Positions 10,889 to 20,599 of a DNA stretch of 64,000 nt are shown here, piece after piece. Location of the stretch: contig CM038047.1 of NCBI GenBank assembly GCA_021397845.1, positions 34,083,601-34,147,600 on the forward strand, written 5' to 3'. Below the pieces are notes generated by a model. That model searched no databases, was not told where the DNA came from, and was given only the letters and a program-made list of their open reading frames with translations. Source of the DNA: Areca catechu. Its lineage: Eukaryota > Streptophyta > Magnoliopsida > Arecales > Arecaceae. Each line of letters starts with the position of its first letter. Within the stretch, counting starts at the first letter, position 1. A program made the translations under genes and the position numbers.

Positions 10889-12373
10889 TATTGGCTCCAC
10901 CCAGTGATTTTGATGAATAACAAAACATTGAGTGCATATTGTATATTAACGTGTATTTCAAGCTATAAGTTTTCAGAAATAAAGCACCTCAAAATCTCAA
11001 AAACTTATATATCATGGCACAGAGCATTTATTGCAATTATGGACATCCTCTTCATGAAAAAAGGGTTTTCATGTTCAATTGTTATTTATTTATATTCCAT
11101 TTAAATTTCAATATCAATATTTGTGTTTTTGGCTCAAATTACAGTTGAATCTGAATTTTTTCAGTCTCAAGTGTCGACACCTGGGAAGCCAAGTGTCGAC
11201 ACTTCAGCATTTGACACGCAGAAAAATCATTGGCATGCCAAGTGTCGACACCTGCATTTCAAGTGTCGACACCTGCATTTCAAGTGTCGACACTTGCATT
11301 TCAAGTGTCGACACTTAGGCTTCCAAGTGTTGACTCAAGACCTGAGATTTTTGAAAATCCAGAACTTTGCTATTTGAGAGTTTTTGTGTCAAGTGTTGAT
11401 ACCTGTGCATCAAGTGTCAACTCAAGTGTCGACACCTAGAAATCAAGTGTCGACACTTGACAGCCAAGTGTCGACACCTGATGAGCCAAGTGTCGACACT
11501 TGAAGCCTGACAGCCCTAACGGATCTATTTTTCTGACTTGCAGAACTTACTTTTCAAGCTACAAATGGCTAGATTCGAGGCTCCAACGGTCACAAATCAT
11601 TTTTTAGAAGTTTCTTGTTATATTTAACCTCCACCAACTTCATTCAAAAGGTATTGAAGTGTATTGAAGTCCATTGAAAGCCAAAAAGCCAATATTCTCT
11701 CAAGAACTTCACATCAAGAGCCTTTTATAGTTTGATTCCCTGAAAAAGCCTACAAGCTCATCCTTACATCATTCTAAAAGAAGTATTTTTGAAGGATATT
11801 CCAAGGAGGAAACAAGACAAAGCATCAACTTGAGTTTCAAAGCTTCCATTCTACTCTTGAAGAGAGTTTGTCTTAGTTTTAAAATTGTATATCTGTTTTT
11901 TATATTGTGATTTGACCTTGCTTTCAAGGATGTCTTGAAAGAAGGTTTGTGTGGTTTGTTGGTGAGCCAAAGGGATAAAACCAACTATGGTTAACTTGTG
12001 AGCCCGAAGACAAAACAAGTGTAAAAGGTTGTTGGTGAGCCTAGGTGACAAAACCAATATAGGTTTTGACTTGTGAGCCTTTTGAAAAACAAGTCGGTTG
12101 TATTCTTGATTGGATTATAGTGGAATTCCTAAGGATGGCTTGGAGAGTGGACATAGGTGCTAGGTTTGCACCGAACCACTATAAACCTTGTGTGTGTGTT
12201 TGCCCTCTTTCTCTTTTGCTCTTTGGTTATTGCTATTCATTTACTGCTTTACGCTGCATTTTATTAGAGCATTGAATTTATTACTCACAAACACCATTAA
12301 ACCTTCACTTTACTGCTTTAAATTTTAAAAGACCCGATTCACCCCCCCTCTTGGGCTCCATTTCTGGGTAACA
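10889..12373 (+). mobile_element. Solo LTR (1485 bp), probably copia SIRE/Maximus-like, inserted in element A integrase
   Basis: The insert begins TATTGGCTCC (probably from TGTTGG) and ends GGGTAACA. It is flanked by the 5-bp duplication GGTTG at 10884-10888 and 12374-12378. Removing it with one duplication copy restores the integrase C-terminal frame (LETLEGILL), which proves the insertion. No internal coding region is present, so it is a solo LTR left by recombination between two LTRs, or a non-autonomous element. The opening (gattttgatgaataacaaa) and a C-rich stretch near 12340 resemble SIRE/Maximus-type copia LTRs; that placement is tentative. The strand given is nominal. Confidence 0.8.
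11171..11499. repeat. Phased array of the palindrome GTGTCGACAC in the solo LTR
   Basis: Ten intact copies of GTGTCGACAC begin at 11171, 11193, 11242, 11263, 11284, 11305, 11426, 11447, 11468 and 11490. Decayed copies begin at 11327, 11393 and 11414. Most are preceded by CAA or AA and followed by CTG or TTG. Spacing is mainly 21-22 bp, two helical turns. Two of the three decayed copies have lost the central CG by C-to-T change, consistent with cytosine methylation. Confidence 0.95.
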
Positions 12374-12378
12374 GGTTG

Positions 12379-12440
12379 GAAACCTTAGAGGGTATTCTAC
12401 TACCTCGACCTTGGAATGTACAAAACCTCCGCAAGTATTA
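12379..12440 (+). pseudogene. Continuation of element A integrase C-terminus after the solo LTR
   Basis: The bases after the right-hand GGTTG continue the integrase C-terminal tail (RP.NVQNLRKYY), the usual end of the Tat polyprotein (WNVANLRMYY in element C). This short piece marks the end of the sense coding region of element A. Confidence 0.7.
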
Positions 12441-12499
12441 TTAATAAAGATTTTATTCAAGGTCATCAAGATAGATTTAATTATTCTATATTAATTCTA

Positions 12500-12910
12500 T
12501 TTCTAAAAAACATAAGGATGATCTCCATGATCTACCGTACGAAATGCCGAGGTAAGCTTAACTAGCCTATCTTAATTTTTTTTTCTTAAAGGCATAAGGA
12601 TGATCTCCGTGATCTACCCTATGAAGTGCCGAGTTGGGCTTAACTAGTCCATCTTAATCAAAAAAGCATGAGAATGATCTCTGTGATCTACCTCACGAAG
12701 TGCCGAGGTGGGCATGATCAGCCTGTCTTAATTTTAACACAAAAAGGCATGAGAATGATCTTCGTGATTTACTCTATGAAATGCCGAGGTAGGTCCGATC
12801 AGCCTATCTTAATCCTTGATCAAAAGGCACAAAGGTGATCCAAGCAATTTATCCCGCAAAAGTGCCAGAAATTAATCAACCTGTCATTCAAATCAAAGAT
12901 GCAGGTGACC
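12500..12910 (+). repeat. Tandem repeat array 1 in the 3' region of element A (about 70-80 bp unit, 5 copies)
   Basis: The unit carries ggcataaggatgatctcc, then gatctaccctatgaagtgcc, then ttaactagcc and tatcttaat. Copies start near 12509, 12590, 12663, 12744 and 12824 and become more divergent to the right. Tandem repeats between integrase and the 3' LTR are typical of Tat elements. Confidence 0.8.
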
Positions 12911-12928
12911 CACACGGTCTATTTTATC

Positions 12929-13420
12929 CTAAGTTCGAAGACAGCGTATTCTCAAGTTCGAAGACTTGGTTCTTGTTTAGAGATTTGGTATTCTTCATAA
13001 TTATATGAAATTATTCCTAAGTCTAAAGACTTAGTATATTTTCCAATTCAAAGACTTGGTTCTTGTTTAGAGATTTGGTATTCTTCGCAATTATATAAAA
13101 TTATTCCTAAGTCTGAAGACTTAGTATATTTTTCAATCCGAAGACTTGGTTCTTGTTTAGAGATTTGGTATTCTTCGCAATTATGTGAAATTATTCCTAA
13201 GTTCGAAGACTTAGTATATTTTCCTGTCTGAAGACTTGATATTCTCTCATCTCAATTTCACAAAATTATCTAAGTCCAAAGACTTAGTATATTTTGGAGA
13301 CTTTGTGTCCTAAAATTTCATTCTTATTTTACTATTGGTATTCAATATAATCTTGGATCAGATTTAGGAATTCTGTTTCTTAAAAAGATTATTATCCTAA
13401 GTCCTAAGACTTAGTATCAT
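12929..13420 (+). repeat. Tandem repeat array 2 in the 3' region of element A (about 90 bp unit)
   Basis: The unit carries cctaagtctaaagacttagt, then caaagacttggttcttgttt, agagatttggtattcttc and gcaattatatgaaattatt. Four copies are clear from 12929 to 13280, with a weaker tail to about 13420. The unit is unrelated to array 1. The rest of 13420-13580 holds nothing I recognise. Confidence 0.8.
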
Positions 13421-13580
13421 TTTATATGCTTCGGAATTCTTAATTATCCGAAGACCTTACACTTGGAAAAATTCTCATCCATTCGCATATGCATTAATAT
13501 AAAAATTCTCTTTGGAAAGGTCTTTCATTGATAAGATTTTTTACATTTCAAAAAGAAAAAAAGTTACTAAACATCCTTTA

Positions 13581-14186
13581 TTAGGACATCTTCGGTAAGA
13601 TCAATCGGATCCGCCACCTCTTAATTGTTGTTGGTGCTTCGGGATCCTTTTGTGATTTGGGCTCATTCGGACTTTCGGGATCGAACAGTTGAATCCCCGA
13701 AATGTCCAAATCTGGGTAAAGCTTTTGCACCTCCTCCACCCCATCATTGAAGCCTCCTTTGTAAGTATGGGTCCCGGCTTCAACCATTTCGGCCTCAAAA
13801 GCTGGAGATGCCTTGTAATCTTCTATTGTCCTTCCCAGTTGATTTCTCAAAGAACGATTTTCTTCGGCAACCTCTTCGGATTTTTTTGTATCCTCCTCAG
13901 ACTTTTGATGAGCTTCTTTAAGAAGAGCTTCCAGAGAATGAATTTTGTTCTTTCTCTTCTTAAGCCTTGCTTCCTGCTCAGAGTTCTTCGATTGGAGTTT
14001 CTCCACCCCAGCTTTCAAACTCTGAACCAAGGCATCACTTTGGGCAAGCTTCTCCTCCATAGCCTGCCTCTGCTCTTCAGCTACCGCTTTCTCAATTCCA
14101 GCCGCTTTCACCTTCTCCTTCATCCCTTTATAGTTATCTCTGAAGTTGAAGATGCTCTCCTCCATGACAGTAATGTCATGCATCAT
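13581..14186 (-). CDS. Antisense gene of Tat element A, exon 3 (coiled coil and C-terminal module)
   Basis: This is the last exon of the antisense gene, running from an acceptor (ttattaatgcag|ATGATG, AG at 14188-14187) to a stop at 13581. It encodes about 201 residues. Residues from about 15 to 125 form a long charged coiled coil (AEEQRQAMEEKLAQSDALVQ, KNSEQEARLKKRKNKIHSLE, KSEEVAEENRSLRNQL). A C-terminal module follows (YKASPAFEAEMVEAG, then YKGGFNDGVEEVQKLYPDLD and ISGIQLFDPE). The same coil and module occur in elements B and C. No stop breaks this exon. The product is known only as a family of antisense Tat proteins; its function is unknown to me. A coiled coil suggests self-association. 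Confidence 0.75.
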   Translation of the reverse strand: MMHDITVMEESIFNFRDNYKGMKEKVKAAGIEKAVAEEQRQAMEEKLAQSDALVQSLKAGVEKLQSKNSEQEARLKKRKNKIHSLEALLKEAHQKSEEDTKKSEEVAEENRSLRNQLGRTIEDYKASPAFEAEMVEAGTHTYKGGFNDGVEEVQKLYPDLDISGIQLFDPESPNEPKSQKDPEAPTTIKRWRIRLILPKMS

Positions 14187-14253
14187 CTGCATTAATAAAT
14201 TAAAGAGTTAGCAACAACAAATTTATGCTTTGAAAATACAATCAGATATTTAC

Positions 14254-14616
14254 CTTCAGTGCTGATGAGAACACTGAGTCAAAAATTTCTTCAATACATC
14301 GGGACATAGTTTTGTCCCAGTCTTTCGGAAGAAGCATATGCTTCATCAGTTCCCTGGCTAGTTTAGGGTTCTCCAAGTCTTCCTTATCCGAAAAGACAAT
14401 GAAGTCTACGTTGCATCTTCCTTCCGAAGAGGCATTCCACCTAGGGTCATTTTCGGATCGAAACTTTGACCGTTCCTTTCTTTTCGCCACCGGAGTTGCA
14501 AGGATGGACTCCTTGTCAAATGTTATGTCGCGCTGATCCAGAGTCGGCATCGGTCGAGGACTCTTCGGAGGAGGCCTCCTTGGAGATGGACTCCTGGCAA
14601 GTTCAGATGCACTTGG
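14254..14616 (-). CDS. Antisense gene of element A, exon 2, distal part (split by copia-2)
   Basis: The frame resumes directly after the copia insertion at 14616 (SASELARSPSPRRPPPKS) and runs to the donor CTGAAG|GTAAAT (GT at 14253-14252). It is proline- and serine-rich at first and then gives a helical acidic part (DNDPRWNASSEG-like region, FSDKEDLENPKLARELMKHM, LLPKDWDKTMSRCIEEIFDS). The phase matches exon 3. Together with 24581-24749 this forms one exon interrupted by the 10-kb copia element, so the gene as it stands cannot give a normal transcript unless the copia element is removed from the RNA. Confidence 0.7.
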
Positions 14617-16676
14617 TGAAAGTAAAACTAGTAGCGAGCATGCTTTGTATTTTAAAATTATTTTCAAAATAACATGCAGCGGAAGCATGATAAAAGGATT
14701 AACATTTAATCTAAGTATGCATTTAAAACTTTTCTATGCTACTTGTCCCAAGATCTTGCATGAATGATTAATATAAACAGTGAAATCATGAATTATTACT
14801 ATGAACATTTCAAAGCAACATATCTATATATGTAAATCCATACCTCGTATGATGTGGAGACTTTCTCCGCTGCGAAAGATCCAAGAGGAGGAGGATGAAC
14901 TCTGCTTAGCCACACACTTGTCCGGCCTCTACAGGTGGTTCACACCAGGGCTCTTTCAAAATCCACTTCCACTCCAAGTGCTAGCTTGTTGTGGAACGAT
15001 TTGATAGGAACTCCTTTTCTTCTTTCGATGCCGGACTCTCCGAATGAATGAAGAAGCTCAAGAGGTGGAGAATGAGTGGTTGGAGCCCTTCCCAAACACT
15101 CAATCCTAAGACCTAGATCACTAGGTACAAATATGCACACATTTCTCCAAAAACCTCACACCTATAAAACTAGAACTTTTCCTAGTTTCTTCCCTTTCTT
15201 CCCTTTGATTTTTCCAGCATTTCTTTGCTGAATTTTTCCTTTATTTTGTCCTCCCATTTCAGCCCATTAAGTAGATGGAGAGGGAGAGGGAGAGTGGGGA
15301 GTTATAGGTGTGGTAATGGATAGTTATGGGGTGTTATGGTCATGGGAAGTTACATAACTCCCCAAAAATGAATTTAAACTTATTTAAATTCAGATTAAAT
15401 GTATTAATTGATTTTAGTTCATAACTGAAATCAATTGGGTCAAGTGTGCATACATTGGGTTCAACCCGATTGGATCCAAACCCATTTTGAACCAAATCCT
15501 ATTTGATTCGTTCCAGATTTTTATAGCTCAATCAAATTGGGCTATCAAGTAATCACATTACTTAATTCACCTCCATGCATCACCAACTATTAGTGAAAAT
15601 TTCATGTCACAACCTTTTGTGACATCAAGTGTCTACACTTGCGAAATCATCAAGTGTCGACACTTACACAAGTGTCGACACTTTCAAGAATATCAAGTGT
15701 CGACACTTGGATAAAGAAAAATCCTTTTTCTCTATGAGTCCATGAACGATTTCCAATCGTTCTCCAATCACTAGATCAAGTAGAAACCCCTATGGTGTGT
15801 GAACCCATAGGTTCGAACACTAAGCCAATAGCACTGGAACATTTCCAATACCAGTCAAAGTCGTCATCTAGCAATGACACCTGACATCCGGATAGGTCGA
15901 AGTTGCAGAGCAACAATCAAGAACCAGGAGATATGGAAACCTTGTAATCAATCCCTTTGACCTCAATGCTTAGGAAGACTTAGGGTTAAACTGCCCAACC
16001 CATAAAGTCCATCAACAATGTGTCTCAATCTCACAAGTCCTGTAACACTTTATAGAGACTACCCTGGCCAAGGTTTTGCTAAATTGAAACACAGTAAGAT
16101 ATCTGCTCCAAATACTTTGGAGGGGTCAATCCCATCTTGATCCGATCATCGCTACACGAGTACTTAACTGTACCCAAAAACTTTCCGTCCCTGGATTAGA
16201 AATCCAGATAGTCCAGTACCAAAGTACAGTGAGTTGCTCGCAAGCTACCATGACGATCTCATGTCTGAGGGATAACTACGTCCATATCAAAACTCTAGGC
16301 AGAATAAAATACAGACGGGTCACGTTCGATGAAATGTCAAACACAACATCTGCATGCCATACCAGTGTCTCCACACTCCTTAGTTAAGAGGACAACCAAC
16401 GACTATGGCACACAACGACCTATACTTGATATACTATTATCCTGAAATAAGTGTATCATTTGGTCGCGAACAATTTTAGGACTATATAATATATCCTCTC
16501 TATATCACATACAAATAGTCCTAAGGACTTCATCACTCAAGAACTCATTAAAGAAAGATGAAATAGTGATGAACTGCCAGAATAAACATTTTATTCAATA
16601 ATATAATTTATATGCAATTACATCAAATGTACAACTGTCTATAGTATAAATTGGCTTTGGGACACATTTCCCAACA
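14617..16676 (-). repeat. 3' LTR of copia-2 (2060 bp)
   Basis: On the minus strand it reads TGTTGGGAAATGTGTCCC at one end and finishes CTTTCA at 14617. It includes four copies of the GTGTCGACAC-type palindrome (15629, 15654, 15672, 15697; the first has CTAC in place of CGAC). It matches the other LTR over its whole length. No coding sequence is expected in it; short frames near 14801-15140 are fortuitous and are repeated in the other LTR. Confidence 0.93.
15629..15706. repeat. GTGTCGACAC palindromes in the copia-2 3' LTR
   Basis: Copies begin at 15629 (gtgtctacac, degenerate), 15654, 15672 and 15697, with spacings of 25, 18 and 25 bp. The other LTR has the same set at 23533, 23558, 23576 and 23601, two of them changed. 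Confidence 0.9.
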
Positions 16677-16693
16677 ACTCCCACTTGGGCTAA
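16677..16693 (-). other. Polypurine tract of copia-2
   Basis: On the minus strand the sequence just before the 3' LTR is agcccaagtgggagt, a purine-rich stretch directly next to the TGTTGG LTR start. It is the expected primer site for plus-strand synthesis. Confidence 0.7.
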
Positions 16694-16725
16694 AGCCAAT
16701 CAGAACAGTATCGTATACCCATCTT

Positions 16726-18396
16726 TCATTTACAATTATTGAGTTCTTGAATTCCAACGGTTTTAGTGAAGGGGTCAGCCAGGTTCTCCTTTCCGTCAAT
16801 CTTCAGAAGGTCGATATCACCTCGTTCCACGATTTCTCGTACAAGATGAAATCGGCGCAGAATATGCTTTGTACGCTGATGGGACTTCGGCTCTTTGGCT
16901 TGAGCAATGGCTCCAGTGCTGTCACAGTACACTGGAACAGGACCATCCAGGGAAGGTGCCACTCCCAGCTCGTCAAGAAATTTTCGCAACCAAACAGCTT
17001 CCTTTGCTGCATCAGATGCTGCAATATATTCCGCTTCGCATACAGAGTCTGCTACAGTGTGCTGCTTGGAACTCTTCCAGCAGATAGCTCCACCATTCAG
17101 GGTAAAAACAAAACCAGATACACTCTTGCTATCATCCCTATCTGACTGGAAACTGGAATCAGTATACCCCATAAGTTTCAAGTCAGGTCCTCCAAAAATA
17201 AGCCACTGGTCCTTGGTATTTCGCAAATACTTCAGGATGGTCTTTGCAACCTTCCAGTGTGCTTCACCTGGGTCAGACTGGTATCGACTCACTATTCCTA
17301 ATGAGTATGCCACGTCTGGTCTAGTACATGTCATGGCGTACATGATGGATCCTACTACCGAAGCATAAGGAATCCTACTCATATGCTCTCTTTCCTTAGG
17401 AATTGTCGGACAATCCTTCTTAGAAAGAGAAATTCCATGGCCTATCGGAAGATAGCCTTTCTTGGAATTCTCCATGCTGAACCTTTTCAGCACGGTATCA
17501 ATGTACGTAGACTGGGACAAACCCAGAAGCTTCCTTGATCTATCCCTATAGATCTTCATACCTAGTATGAAAGAAGCTTCACCCAGGTCTTTAATAGAAA
17601 ACTGGGATGACAACCAGACCTTTATTCCCTGTAATGCAGGGATGTCATTCCCGATTAAGAGAATGTCATCCACATACAGTACAAGAAATACAACTACAGA
17701 ACCATTTGCCCACTTATATATGCAGGGTTCTTCTTTGTTCCTAACAAAATCATACGTCTTGACACACTTATCAAAATGCATGTTCCAACTCCGAGATGCT
17801 TGCTTTAGTCCATAGATGGACCTACTAAGCTTACATATCTTAGATTCATCTGTGGATGTGAACCCTTTAGGTTGCATCATATACACCTCCTCATCTAGCT
17901 CACCATTTAGGAAAGCTGTTCGGACATCCATTTGCCAGATTTCATAGTCAAGGTATGCAGCTAAGGCAAGCATAATCCGAATAGACTTGAGCATTGCCAT
18001 AGGGAAAAACGTCTCGTCATAGTCAATACCATAGCGTTGACGATAACCCTTGGCAACCAGACGGGCTTTATAGGTCTCTACGTACCCATCTGCACCCCGT
18101 TTCCTTTTGAAGACCCATTTGCACCCAATGGATTTTACCCCTTCAGGTGGATCAACCAAAGTCCATACTTTGTTGATTTCCATGGACTCCATTTCAGATT
18201 TCATGGCTCCTAGCCACAACTCAGAATCAGACCTCTGCATCGCGTCCATATAGGTGATTGGATCCTCGTTGTTCTCATCGAGCTCAACGGGATCACCGTC
18301 TCGGACCAGAAAACCATAGTATATGTCCGGTTGATGCGGTATTCTACCGGATCTCCTTAATGACTGGTCAATAGTCTCAAGGTTTGATCTTATCAT
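16726..18396 (-). pseudogene. copia-2 reverse transcriptase and RNase H
   Basis: A long open frame of 556 codons carries the whole RVT_2 reverse transcriptase (NKVWTLVDPPEGVKSIGCKW, IDYDETFFPMAMLKSIRIML, WQMDVRTAFLNGELDEEVYM, and the catalytic FLVLYVDDILLIGND) and copia RNase H (LMGYTDSSFQSDRDDSKSVS, CWKSSKQHTVADSVCEAEYI, VYCDSTGAIAQAKEPKSHQR, and the end NLADPFTK). All catalytic aspartates I can identify are present. It is separated from integrase by a frameshift near 18480, so it would be made only as part of a frameshifted polyprotein. The tail after LADPFTK is short (TVGIQELNNCK). Confidence 0.9.
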
Positions 18397-18434
18397 AACG
18401 GGTTCTGTAGCAGTCCTTGAATGATTTGGTTCTT

Positions 18435-19388
18435 CTATCTGTTGAACTTCGGTAAGCTCAACATTGGCAGCTTGAGCACTTCAGTAAGGTACTCCCTTTC
18501 CAAAAAGGTAGTTCTAAGACTGACAAACAACTTTTGTTCGCCAGGTATATAGAAGAAATAACCCTTAGACTCTTTAGGATACCCAACAAAGAGGCACATG
18601 TCAGACCTAGGTCCAAGTTTATCTGTTTCCAAATGCTTGACATAAGCCGGACATCCCCAAACCCGAAGGTGTGATAGACTCGGCTTACGCCCATTCCATA
18701 TCTCATATGGAGTTTTGTTAACAGACTTACTCGGAACTCTATTTAGAAGATAGCATGCTGACTCCAAAGCATACCCCCAAAAGGAAGTTGATAGAGTTGC
18801 AAATCCCATCATGGATCTGACCATGTCTAACAGAGTCCGATTCCTCCTTTCAGACACACCATTTAACTGAGGCATCCCAGGAGGTGTCCATTGAGAGAGA
18901 ATCCCATTCTCTTCAAGATAAGTCAGAAACTCCCCAGAAAGATATTCTCCATCTCGATCTGATCGAAGGATTTTAATAAGCTTCCCGGTTTATTTTTCAA
19001 CTTCATTACGATACCGTTTGAACATCTCAAACGATTCAGATTTATATCTCATCAAAAAGACATAACCGTACCTTGAGAGGTCGTCCGTAAATGTAATAAA
19101 ATATTTATACCCATCCTTGGCATCGACATTCATTGGTCCACATACATCAGTATGTACTAGACACAAAATGTCATCGGCTCGTACACCTTTTCCAGTAAAA
19201 GGTGACTTGGTCATCTTACCAAGTAAACAAGATTCACAGGTTGGTAGTGATTCACAATCACTAACGTTTAGGAGACCTTCTCCCACTAACCTGTTGATTC
19301 TATTCTTGTTTATATGACCTAGCCTACAGTGCCAAAGATAAGCATCATTGACATTATCTAATCTAGGGTGTTTGCATAAAATGTACAT
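18435..19388 (-). pseudogene. copia-2 integrase (one internal stop)
   Basis: The GAG-pre-integrase/HHCC zone is clear (WHCRLGHINKNRINRLV, LPTCESCLLGKMTKSPF), as is the catalytic core (LVHTDVCGPMNVDAKDGYKY, FITFTDDLSRYGYVFLM). The pieces 19388-18990 and 18875-18435 are in one frame, broken by a single TAA at about 18987-18989 after NEVEK. After it come RSDRDGEYLSGEF, with the second D, and the NGVSERRNRTLLDM end with the third catalytic residue. The usual RSDRGGE is RSDRDGE. A frameshift near 18480, at the end of this frame, disconnects it from reverse transcriptase. Confidence 0.9.
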
Positions 19389-19486
19389 TACACCAACAGG
19401 CTATGATAAAACATAAATGCCATTCTTAATATGTCCAGTCATAACCACAATATCATTCATAATGACTTTGCAAAAATTACTCTTGA

Positions 19487-20599
19487 TTAATAGTTCATAA
19501 CCATTACTGGAAACTGGCCTACAGAGATAATATTTACAAGGAATGATGGACAATAGTGACAATCGCTAAAAACAACTTTACAAGACTCGAAAAACATATT
19601 GACAATTCCCAACGCCAGGACTGGAGCTTGACTTCCATTCCCCACATTCAGAAATATCTCGCCATTCTCGAATCTTCTACTAACTTGTAGTCCCTGCAAC
19701 GTATTGCAAATATGATAAGGAATACCAGTATCTAATATCCAGTTAGTAGTATCACAAATAGAAAAACAACAAGGATTTATCATATAAATACCTTGTCCAG
19801 CAACCTTTTGCTGCTTCTTCTTCTTCGGCCTGTTCAGGTCAAGTGTAGCTAGGTAAGCGGAGCAATTCCTCTTCCAATGACCCGGCTTCTTGTAGTAGAA
19901 GCATTCTGCCTGACTTTGGTCAGCCTTCTTCTTAATCTGACTGGGCCCAGCACTTTGCACCATTTTACTTTTATTCTTTTTCTTTTTCCCTTTCTTAAAG
20001 GGACGACGCCTTGCCGCACTGCCTCCCACTAAATTTACCAAGCTCTTTTGGAGCTGGTGATCCTTTTCATAAGTCTGTAGTAACCCCATCAACCCATGGT
20101 AGTTGACTACAGGCCTTGTTAATCTATAGTGATCTAGAAAAGGTAAGTAGGAGGGAGGCAAAGAATTCAAAATCGCATCCTTCCCAAGCTGCTCGTGGAA
20201 AGGATATCCGAGTTTTGCCAAGCGCTCGATCATCTCGATCATGTACAATACATGATCAGTGACCGAGGACCCTTCAGTCATTCGAGCATTGAAGATGGTA
20301 GAGGAAACCCTGTACCTTTCAACGTCGTCTGGGGCACCAAAATATTCCTTCAACTTTTGAAGGATTTCCTCTGGTTGGGCCTCCTCGAATCTGCGACTGA
20401 ACTCGTCGTTCATAGCCGCCAACATAATGTACCGCACTGTACTACGGTCAGAGACCCACTTTTGATAAGCATCTCTGACTGCAGTATGTGCGGTGGGGGC
20501 TGGCCCCTTAGGTGCCGGATCCGTTAATACATAAAGGATCCGTTCGTGCTCGAGAACAATTCTCAGTCTTCGATACCAGCTATCGAAGTTGGGTCCCAT
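19487..20599 (-). pseudogene. copia-2 Gag and protease
   Basis: This 370-codon frame starts MGPNFDSWYRRLRIVLEHER, a UBN2-type Gag. Similar Gag residues continue upstream without an ATG (SLRSLLDNDKL at 20600-20650), so the original start lay further out. A basic stretch (RRRPFKKGKKKKNKSK) precedes a zinc knuckle CFYYKKPGHWKRNC, where the second cysteine of the usual CxxC is tyrosine, so RNA packaging may be impaired. Protease follows with the active site WILDTG and VVFSDCHYCPSFLVNIISVG. The frame ends in the protease tail at 19487, about 100 bp before the integrase frame starts. Confidence 0.9.

Noticed and set aside
11079..11439. Open frames with peptide repeats (SVDTCIS, KCRHLHF, QVSTPAF) in three frames
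   Set aside because: They are translations of the GTGTCGACAC repeat array inside an LTR. All three frames are equally repetitive and no start context or homologue supports a protein.
11171..11499. Regularly spaced palindromes resembling a CRISPR array
   Set aside because: The spaces between palindromes are about 11 bp and similar to each other, the setting is a plant LTR, and no cas genes are present.
13689..14195. Plus-strand frame of 168 codons opposite exon 3 of the element A antisense gene
   Set aside because: Shadow of the coiled-coil exon (Leu/Phe/Ser-rich complement of Lys/Glu codons).
14801..15140. Short frames of about 67 codons, repeated at 22705-22908
   Set aside because: They lie in the two LTRs of copia-2 and are duplicated only because the LTRs are.
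16651..17368. Plus-strand frames of 153-164 codons opposite copia-2 reverse transcriptase
   Set aside because: The minus strand carries the full conserved reverse transcriptase/RNase H; the plus frames have no domains.
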